Source: Bdellovibrionaceae bacterium UBA2466
GTDB lineage: Bacteria; Bdellovibrionota; FAC87; UBA2466
Direction: 5' to 3'
Length of the DNA stretch: 5,016 nt
Assembly: GCA_002342225.1 (NCBI GenBank)
Contig: DDPO01000125.1
Location: forward strand, 2,152 to 7,167
Below the pieces are notes generated by a model. The model saw nothing but the letters and a program-made list of their open reading frames with translations. It did not search any database and was not told the origin of the DNA. Below are positions 1 to 5,016 of this stretch, in pieces (within the stretch, counting starts at the first letter, position 1; every line of letters begins with the position of its first letter). The position numbers were made by a program, and so were the translations under genes.

Positions 1-479
1 CTTTCCCACTGGTCAAAACCATTTCTCAAAGCTCTCTGCTGTTGCTCTTTGGAACCTTTCTCTCGAACTTTGGCAGTTTTCTCATCTAGGAGCTCAGATT
101 CCCGAGCAGAATTTCTTCCAAGGTTGGCTATTCTTAGTTCCAGATCTCTAATCTCGCTCGCTTTAGTTGCAATCACAGTTTTTGCATTGTTGAGGGCTGT
201 CAAATGCGGAGCTCTGTCAGCAATTGCAGTTTGCAACTGAGTATTGAGTGTTGCTGATTGACTATTTAGGCTCGCCAAAGTTTCACGAATGTTGCCCTCC
301 CTGACTCCTTGATTTTCGCAACGTTTCCGAGTGATGTCTGATTCACTTTCAATAACAGCATTAACTGTGGCCAAATCTTGAAGGGTCTGAGCAAGCTCTG
401 CGCGACTCAGAACTCGCCCTTCAGAGCTACCTGAAAACAGAGCCACACTAGTTAAAATGAAAGTTTTTTTGAATGACAT
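1..479 (-). CDS. Exported coiled-coil protein, partial (C-terminus beyond left edge)
   Basis: The frame is open from an ATG at 479 to the window edge, giving 159 visible residues and no stop, so the gene is truncated by the window. The start is well supported: GGAGG (485-489) sits 5 nt upstream. The N-terminus reads as a signal peptide: Lys4-Lys5, then a hydrophobic stretch (residues 6-16), then a small-residue region (SGSS, 16-19) where a type I signal peptidase could cut. From about residue 27 onward the chain is Gln/Glu/Ala/Leu/Lys-rich, with repeated hydrophobic spacing typical of long alpha-helical coiled coil, broken near Pro91 and by the Gly/Asn spots at 121-123. There is a single Cys (54). 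I do not recognise a family, and no enzymatic motif is visible. A periplasmic or surface-associated structural or scaffold protein is the reasonable inference. It may have its own promoter in the 174-bp gap to the yraN-like gene. Confidence 0.8.
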   Translation of the reverse strand, partial: MSFKKTFILTSVALFSGSSEGRVLSRAELAQTLQDLATVNAVIESESDITRKRCENQGVREGNIRETLASLNSQSATLNTQLQTAIADRAPHLTALNNAKTVIATKASEIRDLELRIANLGRNSARESELLDEKTAKVREKGSKEQQQRALRNGFDQWE

Positions 480-484
480 ATGCG

Positions 485-489
485 CCTCC
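485..489 (-). promoter_or_regulatory. Shine-Dalgarno site of the coiled-coil gene
   Basis: The minus strand reads GGAGG here, 5 nt before the ATG at 479. It is the clearest ribosome binding site in the window and fixes the start of the exported coiled-coil gene, whose frame has no stop in the window. Confidence 0.75.
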
Positions 490-521
490 AACTCCATTGC
501 GGGAAAAGGAATAACTTACCT

Positions 522-542
522 GAACCTCTTAAGAGAAGGTTC
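522..542 (-). promoter_or_regulatory. Hairpin / inverted repeat in the leader of the coiled-coil gene
   Basis: GAACCT (522-527) pairs with AGGTTC (537-542). Inside, CT (528-529) pairs with AG (534-535), with A536 bulged and a 4-nt loop. That gives 8 base pairs in 21 nt. It lies 42 nt upstream of the ATG at 479 and has no T-run after it on either strand, so it is not an intrinsic terminator. It could be a 5'-UTR stem-loop (mRNA stability or translation control) or a dyad operator for a transcription factor. Which one is not visible. Confidence 0.45.
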
Positions 543-580
543 GCATACTTCCAAAAGCCAATCAATGAAGCAAATGTGAA

Positions 581-586
581 ATTTTA
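581..586 (-). promoter_or_regulatory. Candidate -10 element for the coiled-coil gene
   Basis: The minus strand reads TAAAAT, one mismatch from TATAAT, in an A/T-rich stretch about 100 nt before the ATG at 479. Transcription would begin near 574 and place the 522-542 hairpin in the leader. No good -35 hexamer is found 16-18 nt upstream, where the sequence is ATTCGG-like, so the call is weak. The gap of 174 bp to the upstream gene makes a promoter somewhere here likely. Confidence 0.25.
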
Positions 587-653
587 AACATAATTCGTTT
601 TTTCCGAATGACATCTGTAACTTGCAAAACATCTAAACAACTGGAACCTAGCC

Positions 654-1058
654 TTAATCTTGGGCCTCAATTTCATAGTCCTTCAAGATTAACCCAAGCC
701 TCTCAGGGAACCACTCAAGCCCCCACTGAGCATGAACCACGGGGAGTTTCCCAATCACTTCTAAAAGGCAAATCTTTACAGAGGTTTTTTTCTCGCAGGA
801 CAAACGAAATGCAAAATCTCTGAGCTTTTTCAACTTTCGAGGCCCTATGCAATGACTGGGGCGATACCTCGCATTTGACCGTCCTCTGACCTCGATAACC
901 CAGTATCGACGAAATTGAGGATCCCATGCCAGACAGTCTATCTCCGTACTTTTTTGTCGCAGGTTCTGCTGAACTATTCGAAGCCCTTTTTTTCGACAAA
1001 ACGCCTTCACACATCGTTCGTAGCTTCTTCCCAGTCGAAATGTATTTTTATGACTCAT
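654..1058 (-). CDS. YraN/UPF0102 family nuclease-fold protein
   Basis: A 134-residue protein of the small UPF0102 (YraN) family, whose members have a restriction-endonuclease-like (Holliday-junction-resolvase-like) fold and poorly defined DNA-processing roles. In order one sees the helix-1 glutamate in GRSYE (E14), the N-x-R element (N32, R34), the EID motif (E39-D41), the following beta strand with IEVRGR (55-60), and a basic PRKLKKL helix (73-79) matching the usual K-rich segment after the active site. Length fits the family (about 115-135). Two family positions differ: the Gly before EID is Thr38, and the Lys of the E-x-K catalytic motif is Arg58. Activity may therefore be altered. No convincing Shine-Dalgarno precedes the ATG at 1058; an in-frame stop 18 nt upstream limits extension. 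It is divergent from the FkbM gene and upstream of the coiled-coil gene on the same strand. The symbol yraN is withheld because orthology is not proven. Confidence 0.8.
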   Translation of the reverse strand: MSHKNTFRLGRSYERCVKAFCRKKGLRIVQQNLRQKSTEIDCLAWDPQFRRYWVIEVRGRSNARYRPSHCIGPRKLKKLRDFAFRLSCEKKTSVKICLLEVIGKLPVVHAQWGLEWFPERLGLILKDYEIEAQD

Positions 1059-1178
1059 GAACTTAGGACAAGCAATTTAAGATCCGACCTTCAAGCGATG
1101 CTACTTAAACACTAGCTGTGATTTTATCAACAAGTCTCATTTACAAAAGTGGTCTCTGAAAGTTAATGTATAGTATCA
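1059..1178. promoter_or_regulatory. Divergent intergenic promoter region
   Basis: These 120 bp separate the starts of the minus-strand yraN-like gene (1058) and the plus-strand FkbM gene (1179), so promoters for both should lie here. Minus strand: TTGATA (1125-1130) is a good -35, but the hexamer 17 nt downstream (TAAGTA, 1102-1107) is a poor -10. Plus strand: TATAGT (1169-1174) is a good -10 with no clear -35 and sits only 4 nt from the ATG. The assignment of individual boxes is tentative; the presence of divergent promoters follows from gene orientation. Confidence 0.5.
1169..1174 (+). promoter_or_regulatory. Candidate -10 element directly before the FkbM gene
   Basis: TATAGT has one mismatch from TATAAT and ends 4 nt before the ATG at 1179. 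If used, transcription would start at about 1179-1182, on the start codon, giving a leaderless message. That fits the lack of a Shine-Dalgarno sequence upstream of this gene. The -35 position 17 nt upstream reads AAGTGG, which is poor. Confidence 0.25.
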
Positions 1179-1994
1179 ATGCTATCGATTCCCAAAATAA
1201 CAAAACCAATCAAATCGCTCTTTCTAAAGATTTGGCCAAGAAAGACTTCTAAAAATAAAATCGATTTTTTTTTAAAGAAATTTAGAGCCCACTATGTTTC
1301 TGTGGCTCTGAATAGAATAGGCGGAGAAGCCGACGGAGGATATCTTATTCCAGATATTCTACATCGAGTTAAATTTTGCTTTTCGCCTGGAGTTGGAGAA
1401 ACATCAACATTTGAAAAAGAACTCAGCGATAGTTATAGAATTAAGTGTTTTTTAGCAGATGGCAGTGTTCAGGGCCCCACGGTCAGTGACCCCAACTTTG
1501 AATTTGATCCTCTGTTTTTGGGACCTATTAATGATGCTACTCATGTAAGGCTAGATTCTTGGATATCCCAAAAAGTTTCCAAGGACTGCGGGGATCTCTT
1601 ACTTCAAATGGATATTGAAGGTGGTGAGTACGCTGTTTTAAATTCAGTTCCCAGAAAAACGCTCAGTCAATTCATTTGCCTCGTCATCGAATTTCACGAT
1701 TTACACAAAATTCGAACGTTTAGTTTTTTTAAAAAATTTCAAAGTTCATTTAATAAGATTTTTCAGGACTTTTTTGTTGTACATGCTCATCCTAACAATT
1801 GCTGTGGAGCTGTGGGAATAGAAACTTTTTCTGTACCTCGCGTTCTGGAGGTGACGTTTCTGAGAAAAGATCTAGTTAAAACCCTGTTGAAGACCGAAGA
1901 TGTTCAACTGCCGCACTCTCTTGATCGAAAAAACGTTCCAAACAAAAAGGAACTAAACTTGTCCAAGGAGTGGTGGGATAAAGGCGTGAAGTAA
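1179..1994 (+). CDS. FkbM-type SAM-dependent methyltransferase
   Basis: A 271-residue class I methyltransferase of the FkbM (Methyltransf_21) type, predicted to transfer a methyl group from S-adenosylmethionine, usually to a sugar hydroxyl. A basic N-terminus (1-35) precedes the core. Core motifs in order: GGEADGGYLIP (48-58); the glycine-rich SAM loop SPGVGETSTFE (69-79); the acidic end of strand 2 in FLADGS (D94); LDSW (125-128); MDIEGGEY (144-151), the hallmark of the family; EFHDLH (171-176); and a late HAHPNNC (202-208) followed by VPRVLEVTFLR (219-229), as in the subfamily with an H-x-H-x-N-N element. The ATG at 1179 is the first start after an in-frame stop at 1164; no Shine-Dalgarno is visible. 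It stands alone on the plus strand and converges on the glycosyltransferase operon, so a related role in surface glycan modification is plausible but inferred. A T9 run lies at 1265-1273 within the coding region. Confidence 0.85.
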   Translation: MLSIPKITKPIKSLFLKIWPRKTSKNKIDFFLKKFRAHYVSVALNRIGGEADGGYLIPDILHRVKFCFSPGVGETSTFEKELSDSYRIKCFLADGSVQGPTVSDPNFEFDPLFLGPINDATHVRLDSWISQKVSKDCGDLLLQMDIEGGEYAVLNSVPRKTLSQFICLVIEFHDLHKIRTFSFFKKFQSSFNKIFQDFFVVHAHPNNCCGAVGIETFSVPRVLEVTFLRKDLVKTLLKTEDVQLPHSLDRKNVPNKKELNLSKEWWDKGVK

Positions 1995-2005
1995 AAAAGC
2001 CTCTC

Positions 2006-2030
2006 GACACAATCAAGTCTGGTGTCTTTT
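2006..2030. terminator. Weak candidate terminator between convergent genes
   Basis: GACAC (2006-2010) and GTGTC (2022-2026) form a 5-bp stem with an 11-nt loop, followed on the plus strand by TTTT at 2027-2030 and again, after GGG, at 2034-2037. On the minus strand the stem is followed 7 nt later by six T residues (complement of 1993-1998). It overlaps the last codons of the glycosyltransferase gene. A short stem and large loop make it weak; a bidirectional terminator is expected at such a junction. Confidence 0.3.
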
Positions 2031-2942
2031 GGGTTTTAAATCGTCCTGAAAAGGACGCTTTGCACTTGTGCTGGGCTTCCATATACCGGACATGTTTTTT
2101 CTCAATACCTTCGCTTGAAATACCGCACATAGATAGATGAAGACTTCTAGAAATACCCCAGCTGCTATATCGATAAGCTTGTGTTCCCCGCGCTTGAAAA
2201 CTTTGATTATTGAGCGAAAGCGATGACTCATTTTGAGTGTGCCTACTGAGAACCCAGTGCGTTGAGCTATCTCAAGATGCCCAAGAGTCACTCGAAGCCG
2301 CTGAAAAAAGTAATCCGAGAGGTTTGAGGGAGCTTGATTGTAAATAACTGCATTTGGAGAATAATTAATTCTAAAACCTCTTGCGACAACAGAAGCCTCT
2401 AAATCTGCTTCGTCTGCTATCGTTGGATTAACAGTGACAGATATGTTTCTAAGCAAACTAATTTCAGAGGACTTTGGGGCTACCAAAGCAATTTCATGAT
2501 GGACATCCCAAAGTATCTTACTAATTCTCACAGATAAACGATCTGTATTTCCACATGTGACAATTCTTCCCGCAGACACGCCGACTTCTGGGTTATTGAA
2601 ACAATCTAGAAGCGTTTCGAGAGCCCCCTCCTTCGGAAGACAATCCGCCGAAACCATACCGACAAATTCACAATCTGCTAATTCTTTCATGGCCAAGTTA
2701 ATAGCAGCAGGTTTTCCACTTCGGGCGGGCATCCTTTTTAGGAGAATGGGCACCTCTTTTTCATCTAAAGCTAACGAGGTTACTATTTCATCAGTTCCAT
2801 CACTGGAGCAATCACTGACCACGACAATTTTTTTGGGAGGATCGCCTCGCCATCTCACAGCTTTCAGACGATTAAGCACTAATTGTATGGTTTGATGTTC
2901 GTTGTAAGCTGGAACTCCAAACCCGTATGATGGTCGTTTCAT
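2013..2942 (-). CDS. Family 2 glycosyltransferase, probably membrane-associated
   Basis: A 309-residue GT-A fold, GT2-type enzyme that should move a sugar from a nucleotide-sugar donor to a lipid-linked or glycan acceptor on the cytoplasmic face of the inner membrane. Motifs in order: VPAYNE (10-15) and VVSDCSSDGTDE (41-52, Asp44 for the nucleotide); GKPAAIN (76-82); SADC (98-101) at the DxD site; ADEADL (176-181) as the acidic catalytic-base region; and QRLRV (214-218), a variant of QxxRW. A single strong hydrophobic segment (about 256-279) near the C-terminus suggests membrane anchoring; the tail (280-309) is basic. The first Asp of DxD is Ser and the Trp of QxxRW is Val. The start codon overlaps the stop of the upstream methyltransferase as ATGA, with no good Shine-Dalgarno, so translation is probably coupled. 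It is the last visible gene of the operon. Donor and acceptor cannot be told. Confidence 0.85.
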   Translation of the reverse strand: MKRPSYGFGVPAYNEHQTIQLVLNRLKAVRWRGDPPKKIVVVSDCSSDGTDEIVTSLALDEKEVPILLKRMPARSGKPAAINLAMKELADCEFVGMVSADCLPKEGALETLLDCFNNPEVGVSAGRIVTCGNTDRLSVRISKILWDVHHEIALVAPKSSEISLLRNISVTVNPTIADEADLEASVVARGFRINYSPNAVIYNQAPSNLSDYFFQRLRVTLGHLEIAQRTGFSVGTLKMSHRFRSIIKVFKRGEHKLIDIAAGVFLEVFIYLCAVFQAKVLRKNMSGIWKPSTSAKRPFQDDLKPKRHQT

Positions 2943-3961
2943 GATTTTAATTCATCTTTTTGAGCGAAAACTATGAACCTAGAAGGATGAGAGGTAAAAT
3001 AGTTTTCAAGTAAAAGAACAGGGCAGGACAAGAAAAGCACAAAGAGTCCGCAGACCCTTTTAAACAAAATAAAGAATTTAATCTCGTTGTTGTAAAAAGC
3101 ATATGCCGTTGCGCTTTTAAAAAGGCTAAGTCCCACCGCCATAGCACAGCTTAAAGAACTATAGGGTAACAATCCTAAATTTTGAAGTCCAAACCGCTTG
3201 AAAAACATTTGGGTCCCTTTAACGCTGGGAACAGATACATGGCGTGGGACTTCATTGAGCGCTATATAGTCTTCTTTGAATACACGGACCGGAATAGAAT
3301 CCTGAGCTGGAAGCCCTGCCACCATCCACCCCCCCGGACGAATCAAAGGCAATATTTTACTAAAAAAAACTTCTAAATTGGGAATGTGCTCTAACACATC
3401 AAAACACATAATGACATCAAAGGAATTTGGTTCAAAGTGTTCGGGCAAGGTTTGAATATCGATGCACTGAGCTTTCATCCCCTTGGATTGAATAGCCTCA
3501 ATATCTCCCCTAGACATATCAACACCTACAATGTCAAATTTGAGATTATGAAAAAACTCTAGTCGATTACCATTACCACAACCAAATTCTAAAATTTTTA
3601 TGGATGGCTTTTTAAAAACAGGAAGCTTTCGAGACAAAGCCCGAGCCTCCTTTTGATAGAGGAAATTTAAAAACTTTGACTCAACGAAACTTACCAATTT
3701 CCTAACCCCAGATGTCTGCGTTGGTGAGGGAATATTATATTTTTCTGGGTAGTAGTTCCCTATATCTGAGGTACTGGGAAATGGGGACAGAACTAAAGAT
3801 TTACACTCACTGCACTCAATCAAATCCCAAGTTCCGGGAACATATCCAAGCCGATCTTTTACATTATGATATTTAACTTCTCCAAGTTTCCCCTTGCACC
3901 AAAGACACGCAGTCGGAGTTGTCGCATCGGACTTAATATTCAAATGGTTCGCGTTTTTCAT
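2939..3961 (-). CDS. Zinc-ribbon class I SAM methyltransferase with hydrophobic C-terminus
   Basis: With the ATG at 3961 the protein has 340 residues. An N-terminal Cys-x2-Cys (19, 22) and Cys-x2-Cys (50, 53) pair form a likely zinc ribbon. The Rossmann methyltransferase core follows: ILEFGCGNGN (123-132, SAM glycine loop), GVDMS (Asp148, binding the SAM ribose), FDVIMCFDVLEH (181-192), and a post-core RPGG turn (208-211). The last quarter carries two hydrophobic stretches (about 266-281 and 296-322), unusual for a soluble enzyme and suggesting membrane contact. The architecture resembles methyltransferases found in sugar and polysaccharide clusters; it probably methylates a sugar or lipid-linked intermediate (inference). 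A longer frame could start at GTG 3997, but that lacks a Shine-Dalgarno and would overlap the upstream gene by 25 nt. The ATG has AGGA 9 nt upstream and leaves an 11-nt gap. The gene ends in an ATGA overlap with the glycosyltransferase. A T8 run (coding strand) lies at 3362-3369. Confidence 0.85.
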   Translation of the reverse strand: MKNANHLNIKSDATTPTACLWCKGKLGEVKYHNVKDRLGYVPGTWDLIECSECKSLVLSPFPSTSDIGNYYPEKYNIPSPTQTSGVRKLVSFVESKFLNFLYQKEARALSRKLPVFKKPSIKILEFGCGNGNRLEFFHNLKFDIVGVDMSRGDIEAIQSKGMKAQCIDIQTLPEHFEPNSFDVIMCFDVLEHIPNLEVFFSKILPLIRPGGWMVAGLPAQDSIPVRVFKEDYIALNEVPRHVSVPSVKGTQMFFKRFGLQNLGLLPYSSLSCAMAVGLSLFKSATAYAFYNNEIKFFILFKRVCGLFVLFLSCPVLLLENYFTSHPSRFIVFAQKDELKS

Positions 3962-3970
3962 GGTAAACTT

Positions 3971-3974
3971 TCCT
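3971..3974 (-). promoter_or_regulatory. Shine-Dalgarno deciding the methyltransferase start
   Basis: The minus strand reads AGGA, 9 nt before the ATG at 3961. It overlaps the TAG stop codon (3973-3975) of the oxidoreductase gene, a common arrangement in tight operons. No such site precedes the alternative GTG at 3997, which is why the shorter methyltransferase is preferred. Confidence 0.5.
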
Positions 3975-5016
3975 ATGCAGCTTTCTTTGGTACCCACCTC
4001 AAAGAGGGGTCATTTTGTTTTTCCGAACTGCTTTCTAAATACTCCGCATCTTGATTAACATTCCACACGTCAAAGAGTTTCTGTCCTGCCAGAATATTTT
4101 TTACAGCGAGAATAGCTGTCATCATGGAGTGATCTTGATTATTATAGCGATGCATTCCATTTCGCCCGATAGTGTAGAGATTAGGGAACTGATTTTCTAA
4201 TTCGACTTTGATGGTATTTACATGGCGAGCATACTCATCGTCGTAAACTGGATAGGCCTTCTTTTGACGAACAACAAAAGTATCAATGACAGATTCTTTT
4301 TGAATGAGACCGAGTGTCAGAAGCTCCTCGATGGCTAGACGACTCAGTTCCTCATTCGTTGCATTCCAGAGGTTATCAGACTCAAAACAAAAATACTCTA
4401 AACCAAGACAATCATATTCAAGCCCCGGAGTCATCTCCGGAGACCACGATTTGAAATTCTGGATTCTTCCCACTTTCACATTGGGGTCATGAATATAGAT
4501 CCAATTATCATCTAGCCCTTTGAAGTTCTTGAGCATCACTGCGACAGTTATGAAGTCCCGGTAGCGAAGTGAATTTGCAGCTTGAGTGAGCTTTTCAGAG
4601 GCTTTTGGGTTGAGCATCAAAATCAATTCCCTCAAAGCACAGGTCGTAATTAAATAATCTGAAACAAATTTGAAGGGTTCTCCTTGAGCCCCTTGAGTTA
4701 TTACTGTCCACTGCTTTGTTTCTGTAGCGAAAGATATGCTTTTTGCTTCGGCCCCCATGACAACTCTCCCACCTTGAGCTTTTACTTTATCTGCCATGGT
4801 TTCCCACATCATACCTGGGCCTAATCTAGGATAGTGAAAAGAATTGATGAGGGTCTTAACTGTCCTGTTTGCAGAAACTTTTTTCGAAATGGGTAGCAGC
4901 GCAGATAAAATAGCCCTTCCAAGCGAAAGATTTTGAATTCTTTGTGAAGCCCAATCCGCTGAAATTTCTCGACATTTCATGCCCCAGACTTTTTCCGTAT
5001 AAGTCTTAAAAAATAT
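3973..5016 (-). CDS. FAD-dependent oxidoreductase, HemY/UDP-galactopyranose-mutase-like, partial (N-terminus beyond right edge)
   Basis: The frame is open to the right edge: the 12 codons upstream of the ATG at 4980 encode FFKTYTEKVWG, and this YTEKVWG block plus the following CREISADWASQRI is a conserved internal element of the family. The ATG at 4980 is therefore internal and the real start lies outside. Visible length is 347 residues; family members run roughly 470-500, so some 120-150 residues with the N-terminal GxGxxG dinucleotide-binding motif are missing. Visible landmarks, numbered from the edge: YPRLGPGMMWE (62-72), GGRVVMGAEAKSI (82-94), AYPVYDDEY (254-262), the FAD-binding C-terminal IGRNGMHRYNNQDHSM (283-298), and DVWNVNQDAEYLE (316-328). 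These flavoproteins, related to protoporphyrinogen oxidase and amine oxidases, are often found in polysaccharide clusters where their substrate is unknown; a haem role is unlikely here. It is the first visible gene of the operon. Confidence 0.85.
   Translation of the reverse strand: MFFKTYTEKVWGMKCREISADWASQRIQNLSLGRAILSALLPISKKVSANRTVKTLINSFHYPRLGPGMMWETMADKVKAQGGRVVMGAEAKSISFATETKQWTVITQGAQGEPFKFVSDYLITTCALRELILMLNPKASEKLTQAANSLRYRDFITVAVMLKNFKGLDDNWIYIHDPNVKVGRIQNFKSWSPEMTPGLEYDCLGLEYFCFESDNLWNATNEELSRLAIEELLTLGLIQKESVIDTFVVRQKKAYPVYDDEYARHVNTIKVELENQFPNLYTIGRNGMHRYNNQDHSMMTAILAVKNILAGQKLFDVWNVNQDAEYLESSSEKQNDPSLRWVPKKAA

Noticed and set aside
49..240. Plus-strand open frame of 63 codons at the left edge
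   Set aside because: Antisense to the coiled-coil gene, which has a signal peptide and Shine-Dalgarno; the leucine/serine-rich product is what antisense coiled-coil codons give.
608..823. Plus-strand open frame of 71 codons
   Set aside because: Antisense to the yraN-like gene, with a low-complexity product, no Shine-Dalgarno and no recognisable domain.
1102..1121. Short dyad CAC-TAGCT-GTG in the divergent intergenic region
   Set aside because: Only three exact base pairs; chance is a sufficient explanation.
1876..2130. Minus-strand open frame spanning the convergent junction
   Set aside because: Overlaps the ends of both the FkbM and GT2 genes in another frame, with no recognisable motif or start signal.
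2557..2895. Plus-strand open frame of 112 codons
   Set aside because: Lies entirely antisense to the GT2 gene, whose motifs on the other strand are clear; this is a shadow frame.
3962..3997. Longer start (GTG at 3997) for the methyltransferase
   Set aside because: No Shine-Dalgarno precedes it, it overlaps the upstream gene by 25 nt, and the added 12 residues precede the zinc ribbon. The ATG at 3961 has AGGA at a usable distance.

Overview
The window looks like bacterial chromosome: about 40% G+C, densely coded, with Shine-Dalgarno-type starts at some genes. A signal-peptide-bearing coiled-coil protein and sugar/lipid glycan genes suggest a diderm (Gram-negative) host. The gene content does not fix the lineage; a Bdellovibrionota- or deltaproteobacteria-like host is only an impression. 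No rRNA, tRNA, CRISPR array, transposase or integrase is visible.

Layout. Left part (1-1058, minus strand): an exported coiled-coil protein whose C-terminus runs off the left edge, and upstream of it a YraN/UPF0102 nuclease-fold protein, separated by a 174-bp gap that holds a strong hairpin and a probable promoter. Centre (1059-1178): a 120-bp divergent intergenic region. To its right, on the plus strand, lies a stand-alone FkbM-type methyltransferase (1179-1994). Right part (2013-5016, minus strand): a tight three-gene run, transcribed right to left. It holds a FAD-dependent protoporphyrinogen-oxidase-like/UDP-galactopyranose-mutase-like oxidoreductase (N-terminus beyond the right edge), a zinc-ribbon class I SAM methyltransferase, and a family 2 glycosyltransferase. 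The first two are 11 nt apart and the last two overlap by ATGA, so they are very probably one operon. The operon converges on the FkbM gene with only 18 bp between stop codons.

Working together. An oxidoreductase, a methyltransferase and a glycosyltransferase in one transcription unit, next to a second methyltransferase, point to assembly and decoration of a surface glycan or glycolipid at the inner membrane. This is inference from family membership and neighbourhood; the substrate cannot be read from the sequence. The gene families are all known. The unusual points are substitutions in conserved motifs (YraN E-x-R, GT2 S-A-D), homopolymer tracts in the two methyltransferase genes, a possible leaderless start for the FkbM gene, and the leader hairpin of the coiled-coil gene.
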